Assembly (NCBI GenBank): GCA_937981555.1
Contig: CALJOK010000072.1
Span: 1 to 61,379 of the forward strand
Length of the DNA stretch: 61,379 nucleotides
DNA from: an uncultured Saprospiraceae bacterium
Lineage (GTDB): Bacteria; Bacteroidota; Bacteroidia; Chitinophagales; Saprospiraceae
Direction of reading: 5' to 3'
In this document: positions 18,094 to 25,877 of the stretch, one piece after another
Position numbering within the stretch: the stretch's first letter is position 1
How the letters are laid out: each line of letters starts with the position of its first letter
The notes under the pieces: generated by a model
Databases searched by the model: none
The model's input: the letters and a program-made list of their open reading frames with translations, nothing else
Told to the model about the DNA's origin: nothing
Made by a program: the position numbers and the translations under genes

Positions 18094-20067
18094 TTATTCA
18101 ATTAAAATTTCATCAATAAATAACCAGGGTGGAGTTCCTTTTCCATCATGCCAATCTGGGATGCTGGAAATGTTTTTCAACACCACTTTTATAAATTTTG
18201 CCTTATCTTTTGGAAAAGTAACTTCTTCAAAATGAAGTCCGATAGGTTCTCCCTCTTTGGTAGGTTTTATTTTTTTAGTATTCAATAATTTGAAATCCTT
18301 TCCATCTTTAGAACAGTAAACTTCGATAGATTCTGGCATAAAAATCCACGAGCCTTGATCGGACAAAAGACTAGCGGTTACTTTTTGAAAATTGGTTTTT
18401 TTCTCCAACTCAATCACCGCTTCCAAATCTCCTCCTGCAAAACCCATCCAATGAGAAGTTCGAAAATTAGTCGTTCCTTTTTTTCGATCGACTAAACCTT
18501 TTGCTCCTGTGCCTGGATAATTTTTATGTGGTGTTTGGTTGATCGTAATTTTTTTGATGGGAAGTGATTTTCCTAATTTTATAAATCGAGAAGAAACAGT
18601 ATTACTAGGAAGACATTGTGGGTGAAATGCTTTTACTTTTAAAACAGCAGAATTGGTTAGCATAATTTTTTCTGAGAAAAGTGGAGACTGCTCTGTCGGT
18701 GTCGTACCATCTAAAGTGTAATGAATCCTTGCACCTTTAAGTCCTAACAATAGTTTTACATTATTTTTTTCTTCAAAAAAGATAGACTCACTTTCGATCA
18801 TCGGTGGAGCAAGTGCAAAATCAAATTCCTTTGCATAAGGATCATTTTTGTTGATTACTTTTTTGACAAATTGATTGTCGGTTTGATTTTTTCCATTGAT
18901 AAGCCACTCGTAATTAAAGTTGGCAAAATGAATTCCATCATCATTTCCATGTTCGTATAACAATCCAATTGCATTATTATTTTGAATTACTAAATCAGAG
19001 TAAGCACTTTCGCCTGCTCTAACAGTCCGACTCAATAACCAAGTTTGTCCATCATCGTAACTGACTCGGACGGTCATGTTTTCTCTTCGAACTTTGCTAT
19101 TAGGATTGGAAAATAAAAGTACTCGATCTTTATCTGGAGTGATGTATTCGATAATACTTGCTTGGCAAACAGGGGAGGGCAATTGTGCATCGAAATAAGT
19201 GCTGTCCCAAGTTGCTCCGCCATTGCTACTGATAGCGACCAATCGTTCTCGTTGACTACCATTTTGATGACGAATATTTTGCATCACTCGACCATCTGAT
19301 AATTCTACGGCATGAGATTCATTGCTACTTGGAACATCGACTGTTTCGCTTAACTGCCAAGTTTCGCCATGATCGTCACTATAAAATGCATGTGCTTTGT
19401 AGTCATTAAAATTATTGTCGGGCGGACCTTCTGAATGATTGGCTGGAACAAAAATTCGACCTTTGTGTTTATCTTGTTTTAATTGAATTGCATGACCTGG
19501 GGTATTTGCATAGGATCGCCAATCTTCTTTAAAATTATATTTTGGATTTATTGTAGGAGCATTTGGTCGATGTACGGAAGTTGTAATATTGGTAGGTGTG
19601 GACCAAGTGTCGCCATTGTCGGTACTCGTGATGTACCAAACTTCCCGTAGTCCATTTCCTTTTCGAATCTCTCCTTCGTGATTATTTCCAGTATTATAAA
19701 AAAGAAAAATCCGACCTTCTGGATATTTTGGATCGAGCATGTCTACAACAGGTGCAGCGTTGCCTGCTTGAAATTTTCCATTGTCAGCTACAATAGAAAT
19801 TTCTTTCCATGTAATTCCATTTGCATCTGCTTTTCGTAACAATATATCTACATTTCCAAAATCATTACATCCATTTACTCTTCCTTCTGCGAATGCTAGT
19901 AATTCTCCGTTGGGTGCTTTTATGATAGCAGGGATTCGGTAGCAGGCGTAACCGTTTTTTCCATTTTGGAAAACTGGGAGTTCGCTGAAATTTTGACGAG
20001 ATTGCGCTAAACTGAATGTAGCGGTCGTCATCAAAAAAACGAAAAGTAAGAGAGTGATTCTAATCAT
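18094..20067 (-). CDS. GH33 exo-alpha-sialidase with chitobiase-like and discoidin-like C-terminus
   Basis: A 657-residue secreted enzyme (signal peptide to about residue 21) that removes terminal sialic acid. It has the YRIP motif (R44, first of the Arg triad), FAEGR with Glu61, a GCNDFGNVD segment with the likely acid/base Asp, four Asp boxes (STDNGDTW 148-155, YSDDHGETW about 230-237, SSNGGATW 280-287, SYDDGQTW about 336-343), later Arg residues (R266 and the R327/R328 pair), and Tyr356 in GESAYSDL as the nucleophile. The catalytic part ends near 420. A chitobiase-type domain (HYTLDGTTPTEQS near 450) and the discoidin-like module (WMGFAGGDLEAVIEL, final WLFIDEILIE) follow. Works with the acetylesterase at 6566..9196. 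Very secure call; linkage preference unknown. Confidence 0.95.
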   Translation of the reverse strand: MIRITLLLFVFLMTTATFSLAQSRQNFSELPVFQNGKNGYACYRIPAIIKAPNGELLAFAEGRVNGCNDFGNVDILLRKADANGITWKEISIVADNGKFQAGNAAPVVDMLDPKYPEGRIFLFYNTGNNHEGEIRKGNGLREVWYITSTDNGDTWSTPTNITTSVHRPNAPTINPKYNFKEDWRSYANTPGHAIQLKQDKHKGRIFVPANHSEGPPDNNFNDYKAHAFYSDDHGETWQLSETVDVPSSNESHAVELSDGRVMQNIRHQNGSQRERLVAISSNGGATWDSTYFDAQLPSPVCQASIIEYITPDKDRVLLFSNPNSKVRRENMTVRVSYDDGQTWLLSRTVRAGESAYSDLVIQNNNAIGLLYEHGNDDGIHFANFNYEWLINGKNQTDNQFVKKVINKNDPYAKEFDFALAPPMIESESIFFEEKNNVKLLLGLKGARIHYTLDGTTPTEQSPLFSEKIMLTNSAVLKVKAFHPQCLPSNTVSSRFIKLGKSLPIKKITINQTPHKNYPGTGAKGLVDRKKGTTNFRTSHWMGFAGGDLEAVIELEKKTNFQKVTASLLSDQGSWIFMPESIEVYCSKDGKDFKLLNTKKIKPTKEGEPIGLHFEEVTFPKDKAKFIKVVLKNISSIPDWHDGKGTPPWLFIDEILIE

Positions 20068-20152
20068 TAATTTTATTTTTAGTTCTTACCTTTTTAGTAA
20101 GTTAAAATTTGACATTATTTTAAAATTTAAAGAAAGTGGAAAAAGGGAAGTT

Positions 20153-20186
20153 GGTTCTTTTTTTCATTGAAAAAAAAAACCAAAAA
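20153..20186. repeat. T-run/A-run hairpin, copy 1
   Basis: GGTTCTTTTTTTCATTG followed by A10-CC-A5 forms a hairpin. A near-identical stretch is at 28307..28340, also just upstream of a leftward gene. Role unknown. Confidence 0.5.
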
Positions 20187-20202
20187 CTTACTATGTTAAG
20201 GT

Positions 20203-20470
20203 GTAAACAGCAAGGAGCAGGTCGTAACGTGGATTTGGCTTTAGCCGAATGCAGCAAGCATGAACAAAACCAAAATCTAATTGACAAAGAACAAATTTAA
20301 ATTTTTACATCCTGCTAAATAACATTTTATGAACCTGTCATCCGATTGTACCAATCAAACAGAGTTTCTTGTTTCGTGTGTTACCTAGGTTTGGTTTTAC
20401 TCAAAAAAAACTTTCTTGCTGTATTCGGCTAAAGCCAAATCCACGTTATAATCTTCTCCTTCCTGTTTAT
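20203..20470. repeat. MITE-like element with long terminal inverted repeats
   Basis: Inner arms 20225..20258 and 20415..20448 match as inverted complements at 33 of 34 positions (TAACGTGGATTTGGCTTTAG...). The similarity continues outward with mismatches (GTAAACAGCAAGGAGCAG against ATAAACAGGAAGGAGAAG), giving arms of about 55 bp around a 156-bp centre without a coding frame. It fills most of the 426-bp gap 20068..20493 between the GH20 and sialidase genes. A degenerate half copy is at 31215..31252. Length, arms and lack of coding capacity suggest a non-autonomous mobile element. Confidence 0.75.
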
Positions 20471-20493
20471 ATTACTTTGTTTAAAAGTTACTT

Positions 20494-22830
20494 TTATTCG
20501 ACAATAATTTCATCAACAAATAACCATGCTTCATGACCTCCGCCTTGCAAGCCATCTGGTATTTTTCCAAAACGTTCTACTAGAACTTTAATATACTTTC
20601 CTTTCGAATTTACTTCTACAGTTGGATTAGCAATTTTAGATTCCGTAGCAATGTCAGTTGACTCGGCTGCCAATGTATATTTCTCTCCATCGTTAGAAAC
20701 AAAGACACTTACTTTTTTCGGTAAATAAATCCATTGTCCTTCTCCTTTGAAAAATCGAAAACTTACTTTTCTAATTTCAGTTTCTTCTTTCATATCAATC
20801 ACCGCTTCCATATTTTTTCCTTCAAAACCTAACCACTCTTTATCTCCATATCGTTCATCACTTCCATTAATTCCATTGATGATCGCACCAATGCCTCCTG
20901 CGGAATAACGAGGTTCAGGTTGTTCTTTTATGGAAATAGTTTTACCGGTAGCTTTGTGAAAATTAATATCTTTTTCAAATGATCGACCTCTTTGCTTGTC
21001 ATTTATAAATCCAACTGCACGCAATTGACTTGACGCATTAATTGTGAATGTATTGTTATAAATATTAGATTGGAGCGTCGGAGTAGAACCATCTAAAGTG
21101 TAAGTAATCGTCGAGTTCGCTACATTTGATTTTAAGGTAGTCATTAATTGACCATCTTGAGAAGTAAGATCGCCATCAATGTCAAATACATTCATCGCAG
21201 TATTTACGCCATAAGCTTCAAGTCGTAGCAAATGAGTATTTAATCTCTTTACAAAATCTGGAAAATCTCGATTGCTTTTAGCTGTCCACGCAACTTCGGC
21301 AAGTGCGCAGGCACGAGGGTAAGTCATATAATCTAGTTTTCTTGCGGTAGGAATATACTCTGTCCAAAGGTTACATTGCACTCCTTTGATATGATGAACT
21401 TTATCCGCTGGAACTTCATCAGGAATCGGCTGATAACTATACACTTTTTCGATCGGTAAATATCCACCGATTGCCAATGGTTCATCTTTATGTTGAGATT
21501 GGTAATAATCAAAATAACAATGGGAAGTTGGAGACATGATAACATCGTGTCCTTGAGTCGCAGCATCTATTCCACCTTGAACACCTCGCCATGACATAAC
21601 CGAAGCATTGGGTGCGAGTCCTCCTTCTAAAATTTCATCCCAACCAATGATTTGTTTTCCTTTCGAATTAAGAAATTTTTCTATCCTTCCGATAAAATAA
21701 CTTTGCAATTCCATTTCATCTTTTAATCCATTTTCTTTCATTAGCTTTTGACAAAAAGCACTTTCCTTCCAATGTGTTTTTGGGCATTCATCTCCTCCGA
21801 TGTGAATATATTCTGATGGAAAAAGTTCAATGACTTCTAAGAGTACATTTTCTAAAAAAGTAAAAGTTTCTTCCGTTGGACAAAACACATTATTGGAAAC
21901 TCCCCACTTAGTCATTACTTCTAATTGATTATCCGTACAACCTAATTCAGGATAAGCAGTAATTGCAGCTTGTGCATGACCGGGCAATTCGATTTCAGGT
22001 ATGACTGTGATAAATCTTTCAGAAGCATATTTCACCACCTCTTTAATTTGTTCTTGCGTGTAAAATCCGCCATAACGTTTTCCATCAAATTGATGAGGTT
22101 GATCGTTATAATGACCTACCAAAGTTTCATTTCTAAATCCTCCAATTTCGGTGAGTTTAGGATATTTCTTGATTTCGATTCTCCAACCTTGGTCTTCCGT
22201 TAAATGCCAATGAAAAGTATTGTACTTATGCATCGCCATTAAATCAATATATCGTTTGACATCATCCACCGAAAAAAAATGACGAGCAACATCTAAATGC
22301 ATACCTCGATATGAAAATCTTGGCGCATCATTTATTTCAACTTGAGGAATATTAAATCTAAAGTTGGTGGTTTTATTTTTTGAATAAATTTCGGAAGGCA
22401 TTAGTTGTAACAAGGTCTGCACGCCAAGAAATGCGCCGTTTGCCGTTTTTGCTTTTACTACAATTTCGTAAGCATTGATATTGAGTTGGTAGCCTTCTTT
22501 TTGAGTAACGTCATCACTTTGGATGATTCGGATAATATCTTTTTCAAGATTTCCAGAGGTGATTATTTTTAATCGTTTTGAAGTGGAGTCGAATATTTTA
22601 TCGTTAAGATAATTAGCAACTAGTTGCCATTCTGCATTTTCATTGGGCAAAGAAATTTGCACATTTTCATCGAGCAAGAAATTGCCTTCTTTTTTTGAAA
22701 ATTTTAAAGGAGCAGGAATGATGTCGGCAACTCCTTGAAGTGCAGGAGTGACTGGTTCAGTTTCGCAAGAGGTGATCATAAAAATTATTAAAAAGAAAAT
22801 TGGAAATATGATGCGACTAGAGTTTTTCAT
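20494..22830 (-). CDS. GH20 beta-N-acetylhexosaminidase with chitobiase-like and discoidin-like C-terminus
   Basis: A 778-residue lipoprotein (signal ending ITSC, Cys22) that releases terminal beta-linked GlcNAc or GalNAc by substrate-assisted catalysis. An N-terminal GH20b-like domain (about 30-165) precedes the barrel, which starts PRFSYRGMHLDVARHFF and holds the catalytic pair D347-E348 in HIGGDECPKTHW. WHLTEDQGWRIEI, PEIELPGHAQA and WGWDEILEGG-like segments are also typical. Near 575-625 there is a chitobiase-C-terminal domain (TYTLDGSTPTLQS), then the discoidin-like module (WLGFEGKNMEAVIDM, final AWLFVDEIIVE). It follows the NHL gene by 54 bp, so the two may be cotranscribed. Very secure call. 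Confidence 0.95.
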   Translation of the reverse strand: MKNSSRIIFPIFFLIIFMITSCETEPVTPALQGVADIIPAPLKFSKKEGNFLLDENVQISLPNENAEWQLVANYLNDKIFDSTSKRLKIITSGNLEKDIIRIIQSDDVTQKEGYQLNINAYEIVVKAKTANGAFLGVQTLLQLMPSEIYSKNKTTNFRFNIPQVEINDAPRFSYRGMHLDVARHFFSVDDVKRYIDLMAMHKYNTFHWHLTEDQGWRIEIKKYPKLTEIGGFRNETLVGHYNDQPHQFDGKRYGGFYTQEQIKEVVKYASERFITVIPEIELPGHAQAAITAYPELGCTDNQLEVMTKWGVSNNVFCPTEETFTFLENVLLEVIELFPSEYIHIGGDECPKTHWKESAFCQKLMKENGLKDEMELQSYFIGRIEKFLNSKGKQIIGWDEILEGGLAPNASVMSWRGVQGGIDAATQGHDVIMSPTSHCYFDYYQSQHKDEPLAIGGYLPIEKVYSYQPIPDEVPADKVHHIKGVQCNLWTEYIPTARKLDYMTYPRACALAEVAWTAKSNRDFPDFVKRLNTHLLRLEAYGVNTAMNVFDIDGDLTSQDGQLMTTLKSNVANSTITYTLDGSTPTLQSNIYNNTFTINASSQLRAVGFINDKQRGRSFEKDINFHKATGKTISIKEQPEPRYSAGGIGAIINGINGSDERYGDKEWLGFEGKNMEAVIDMKEETEIRKVSFRFFKGEGQWIYLPKKVSVFVSNDGEKYTLAAESTDIATESKIANPTVEVNSKGKYIKVLVERFGKIPDGLQGGGHEAWLFVDEIIVE

Positions 22831-22884
22831 TAGTGATTGTTTGTTTTGAAAAATAATAAATGACTTTTTTATTTGATTGATGAA

Positions 22885-23943
22885 TCAACTCGAAGTTCTC
22901 ATCAATTTGATCGGATATGTTTTCCCTGAATTCCATTGGGCGATATATAAATTTTCATCATCGTCCACACATACATCATGCGGGTGTTTAAATATTTGAA
23001 TCGCTTGGTGCATGGGCTGCAATTTTCCATTTTTATAAATTGGTGCACTTCCTCCTGGTGCAGAAATCAATTCATTTTTTTTATTTAAAATAGAAATAAA
23101 ACCTGTGTTCGCACTTCCTGTTCCTGACCAAATGGTAGCCAAGTAAACATGCTCGCCATGAATCACCGGACGACAAATAAATGCACCGGGCAAAGGAATC
23201 ACTTCCAATAATTTTCCATCTAAAGAAAATCGTTTTAACTCATTGCGCTGGCGAGCCGTAATTAATAAACAAGGATTTGCTTTATCCCGATCATCATAAC
23301 AAATGCCATGAGCATTATCGAAAAATTCATCTCCATCGCCTCGCCCTCCAAAGATATTTTTTAATTCACCGTTTGAATTATAATGTAAAATATGTTGCGC
23401 ACCATAACCATCTGCTACATAAATATCTCCATTAGGAGTGATGGCAGTTTCGGTTGGAATATATTGTTCTAGTTTTTGGTATTGCTCTGTTTCTTTTGGA
23501 TAGGGCAGTACGAGCACTACTTTTCCGTCGATGGTAGTTTTGATGACTTCGTGTCGTTCATTATCTGAAATGTACAGGAAGTCTTCGCCATTTTCTACAT
23601 TCAAAGTTAAACCATGTGCGCCTGGGAAATCTGTTCCCCAGACTTCAATTAACTTTCCAGATTTATCATAAATTATAACATTGTTTTTCGTGTGGTTGGT
23701 CAAAAGAATAATTCGGCCTTTGGAATCTTGCACCATTTCATGACAATCATTGACTGGATGGAAATCGGAATTTAATGCGCCCCAGTTTAAATCAATTTTA
23801 TATTGGTGAGAATTATGGCCGATGATTAAATCTTTGAATTTTTCTTCTTTATTTAGAAATGTAGGAGTATTGTTAGAGTTTGCAAAAAGAGACGTTCCTC
23901 CTAGTGTTATTAATGATGCTCCTATGAATTTTCTCCTTTTCAT
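22885..23943 (-). CDS. NHL-repeat beta-propeller protein
   Basis: A 352-residue protein with a twin-arginine-like N-terminus (KRRKFIGASLITLGG) followed by NHL-type repeats: HEMVQDSKGRIILL, HGLTLNVENGEDFLYISDN, ITPNGDIYVADGYGAQHIL, HGICYDDRDK, HPHDVCVDDDENLYIAQW. Each gives one blade, so a six-bladed propeller is likely. The fold is shared with peptidyl-hydroxyglycine lyases and with binding proteins; no catalytic set can be assigned with confidence. It sits just upstream of GH20 and downstream of the DUF1501 gene, separated from the latter by a large palindromic element. Probably an exported sugar- or protein-binding partner. Confidence 0.75.
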   Translation of the reverse strand: MKRRKFIGASLITLGGTSLFANSNNTPTFLNKEEKFKDLIIGHNSHQYKIDLNWGALNSDFHPVNDCHEMVQDSKGRIILLTNHTKNNVIIYDKSGKLIEVWGTDFPGAHGLTLNVENGEDFLYISDNERHEVIKTTIDGKVVLVLPYPKETEQYQKLEQYIPTETAITPNGDIYVADGYGAQHILHYNSNGELKNIFGGRGDGDEFFDNAHGICYDDRDKANPCLLITARQRNELKRFSLDGKLLEVIPLPGAFICRPVIHGEHVYLATIWSGTGSANTGFISILNKKNELISAPGGSAPIYKNGKLQPMHQAIQIFKHPHDVCVDDDENLYIAQWNSGKTYPIKLMRTSS

Positions 23944-24034
23944 TTTTTATAAAAATAATTCAACATGATGTAATCTCTTGCTTCCCTATTTTATTGATTA
24001 AGCAAAAAGGTAGGGGAAAATCAAGACTTTATAA

Positions 24035-24226
24035 TAACTAATCATCAAGGAGCATCGCTATGCGCTGCAATGTTTTAAATTTAATATTTACTACCAATGG
24101 CCATGGCGCTATGCGCCGTAAACTTTTAGTTTTATTGTAATCGGCGCATAGCGCCAATCCATTGGTAGAAAAAAATAACAGGAATAACGATGGCAGCGCA
24201 TAGCGATGCTCCCTGATGATTAGTTA
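24035..24226. repeat. nested palindromic element, copy 2
   Basis: Outer arms 24035..24068 and 24193..24226 match as inverted complements at 33 of 34 positions; inner arms 24091..24118 and 24142..24168 match with one small gap. Core motifs (GGAGCATCGCTATGCGCTGC, CTACCAATGG, CGGCGCATAGCGCC) are the same as in 11581..11773. The outer 13 bases (TAACTAATCATCA and complement) are unrelated to those of copy 1. It fills most of the 408-bp gap 23944..24351, in which no gene is seen. Confidence 0.85.
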
Positions 24227-24310
24227 CACTTAATAAAAGTGTCAAATTGAATTGCCACATTTTCCTTTTAAATTAAAGAAAGGCGGTGATCTTTCCTTTG
24301 ACTTTATTTT

Positions 24311-24344
24311 TATTCATTATTCATTATTCATTATTCATTATTCA
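24311..24344. repeat. heptamer tandem repeat (TATTCAT)x4.9
   Basis: Nearly five perfect copies of TATTCAT, ending 7 bp before the stop codon of the DUF1501 gene on the opposite strand. A simple-sequence repeat of this kind can vary in copy number by slippage; it lies outside coding sequence, so no phase effect is expected. Confidence 0.85.
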
Positions 24345-24351
24345 AAAAAAT

Positions 24352-25833
24352 CTAAGCAATCAAATCCTTCATCACTTTTCCATGTACATCCGTCAAACGA
24401 AATCTTCGACCTTGATATTTATAAGTCATTTTTTCATGGTCGATTCCTAACTGATGTAACATCGTAGCTTGGAAATCATGCACATGAACGGGGTCTTTGA
24501 CAATGTTATATCCTAATTCGTCCGTCTCACCATATACCATTCCCGGTTTCACTCCGCCGCCTGCCATAAAAATAGTAAAGGATCGTGGATGATGATCTCT
24601 TCCATAATTGGTATCTGTCAAAGTTCCTTGGGAGTAATTTGTTCTTCCAAATTCTCCACCCCAAATTACCAAAGTATCATCCAACATTCCTCTTTGTTTT
24701 AAATCCAAAATTAATGCTGCAGTTGCTTGGTCAACATCTTTGGCTTGAGCTGCAATTTGAGTTGGCAAATTTTCATGTTGATCCCAACCCATGTGATATA
24801 GTTGGATAAAACGAACATCTTGCTCCGCGAGCCTTCTTGCCAATAAACAATTGGCAGCAAAGGTTCCTGGCTGCATAGAGTCTGGTCCATACATTTGATA
24901 AATATGATCTGGCTCTTTGGAAATGTCCACAACATCTGGAACGGAAGTTTGCATTTTATAGGCCATTTCATATTGAGCAATTCGGCTACTGATTTCAGGA
25001 TCGCCAAATTCTTCGAGTTGTTTAGAATTTAATTCTGCGATGTGGTCGAGCATTTTTCTACGACTTGTTCGGTCAATTCCGTCAGGATCTTTAAGATATA
25101 AAACTGGATCTTTTCCCGACCGAAATTGAACCCCTTGGTGGAGGGAATGTAAAAATCCATTTCCCCACAATCGAGAATAAAGTGGTTGCCCAAATTTTCT
25201 ACCAGTACCTCTTGATAACAAAACGGTGAACGTTGGTAAGTTATCATTCATACTTCCCATCCCGTAACTTAACCAAGAACCCATGCATGGTCTTCCGGGT
25301 TGTTGTGAGCCTGTTTGGAAAAAAGTAATCGCTGGATCGTGGTTGATCGCTTCGGTGTGCATGGATTTGATGATGCATAAATCATCCACTATTTTGGAAG
25401 TGTAGGGCATCAAGTCTGACATGTAAGTTCCGTTTTCGCCATGTTGGGAAAACCCAAATTGAGAACCTACCATAGGAAATGAATCTTGTCCAGAAGTCAT
25501 TCCTGTTAAACGTTGACCATTGCGGATAGAGGCGGGGAGTTCTTCTCCTCGTCTTTTATTGAGCATTGGTTTGTAATCAAAAAGTTCTAGTTGTGATGGG
25601 CCGCCACTTTGAAAAAGATAAATAACTCGTTTTGCTTTTGGGGCAAAATGTGGCGCATCTAGAATTCCTTGAAGGTTAATTTTTTGAGTTAAAATTCCGT
25701 TTTCGGATTTATCAAATAAATTGCATCCTCCGAGCATACTAGAAAGTGCTGCTACTCCAATTCCGGTTGCGGATTTGGAGAAGAACGCTCGGCGATTCAT
25801 TTGATGTTCTCTTTCTTTTATTATTTTACTCAT
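24352..25833 (-). CDS. DUF1501 secreted protein (sulfatase/phosphatase-superfamily-like)
   Basis: About 493 residues from the chosen start; an ATG 9 codons upstream (25860) is also possible, as is one at 25800 just before the signal. A Tat-like signal (NRRAFFSKSATGIGVAALSSMLGGC) marks export. DUF1501 features are clear: AKRVIYLFQSGGPSQLELFDYKP, HTEAINHDPAITFFQTG, RPCMGSWLSYGMGS, WDQHENLPTQI, VIWGGEFGRTNYSQG, GRDHHPRSFTIFMAGGG. The family is alkaline-phosphatase-like in fold and is almost always encoded next to PSCyt1/DUF1549/DUF1553 proteins in planctomycetes and some Bacteroidota. Here it follows that partner by 44 bp in one operon. The molecular function of the pair is not known. Confidence 0.88.
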   Translation of the reverse strand: MSKIIKEREHQMNRRAFFSKSATGIGVAALSSMLGGCNLFDKSENGILTQKINLQGILDAPHFAPKAKRVIYLFQSGGPSQLELFDYKPMLNKRRGEELPASIRNGQRLTGMTSGQDSFPMVGSQFGFSQHGENGTYMSDLMPYTSKIVDDLCIIKSMHTEAINHDPAITFFQTGSQQPGRPCMGSWLSYGMGSMNDNLPTFTVLLSRGTGRKFGQPLYSRLWGNGFLHSLHQGVQFRSGKDPVLYLKDPDGIDRTSRRKMLDHIAELNSKQLEEFGDPEISSRIAQYEMAYKMQTSVPDVVDISKEPDHIYQMYGPDSMQPGTFAANCLLARRLAEQDVRFIQLYHMGWDQHENLPTQIAAQAKDVDQATAALILDLKQRGMLDDTLVIWGGEFGRTNYSQGTLTDTNYGRDHHPRSFTIFMAGGGVKPGMVYGETDELGYNIVKDPVHVHDFQATMLHQLGIDHEKMTYKYQGRRFRLTDVHGKVMKDLIA

Positions 25834-25877
25834 GGTAGATTTTTTTTTAAAACCAGTCAAATAAATTCGACCGCTAC

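Noticed and set aside
24311-24344. CRISPR-like array
   Set aside because: The heptamer repeats are contiguous, with no spacers and no Cas genes; it is a simple-sequence repeat.
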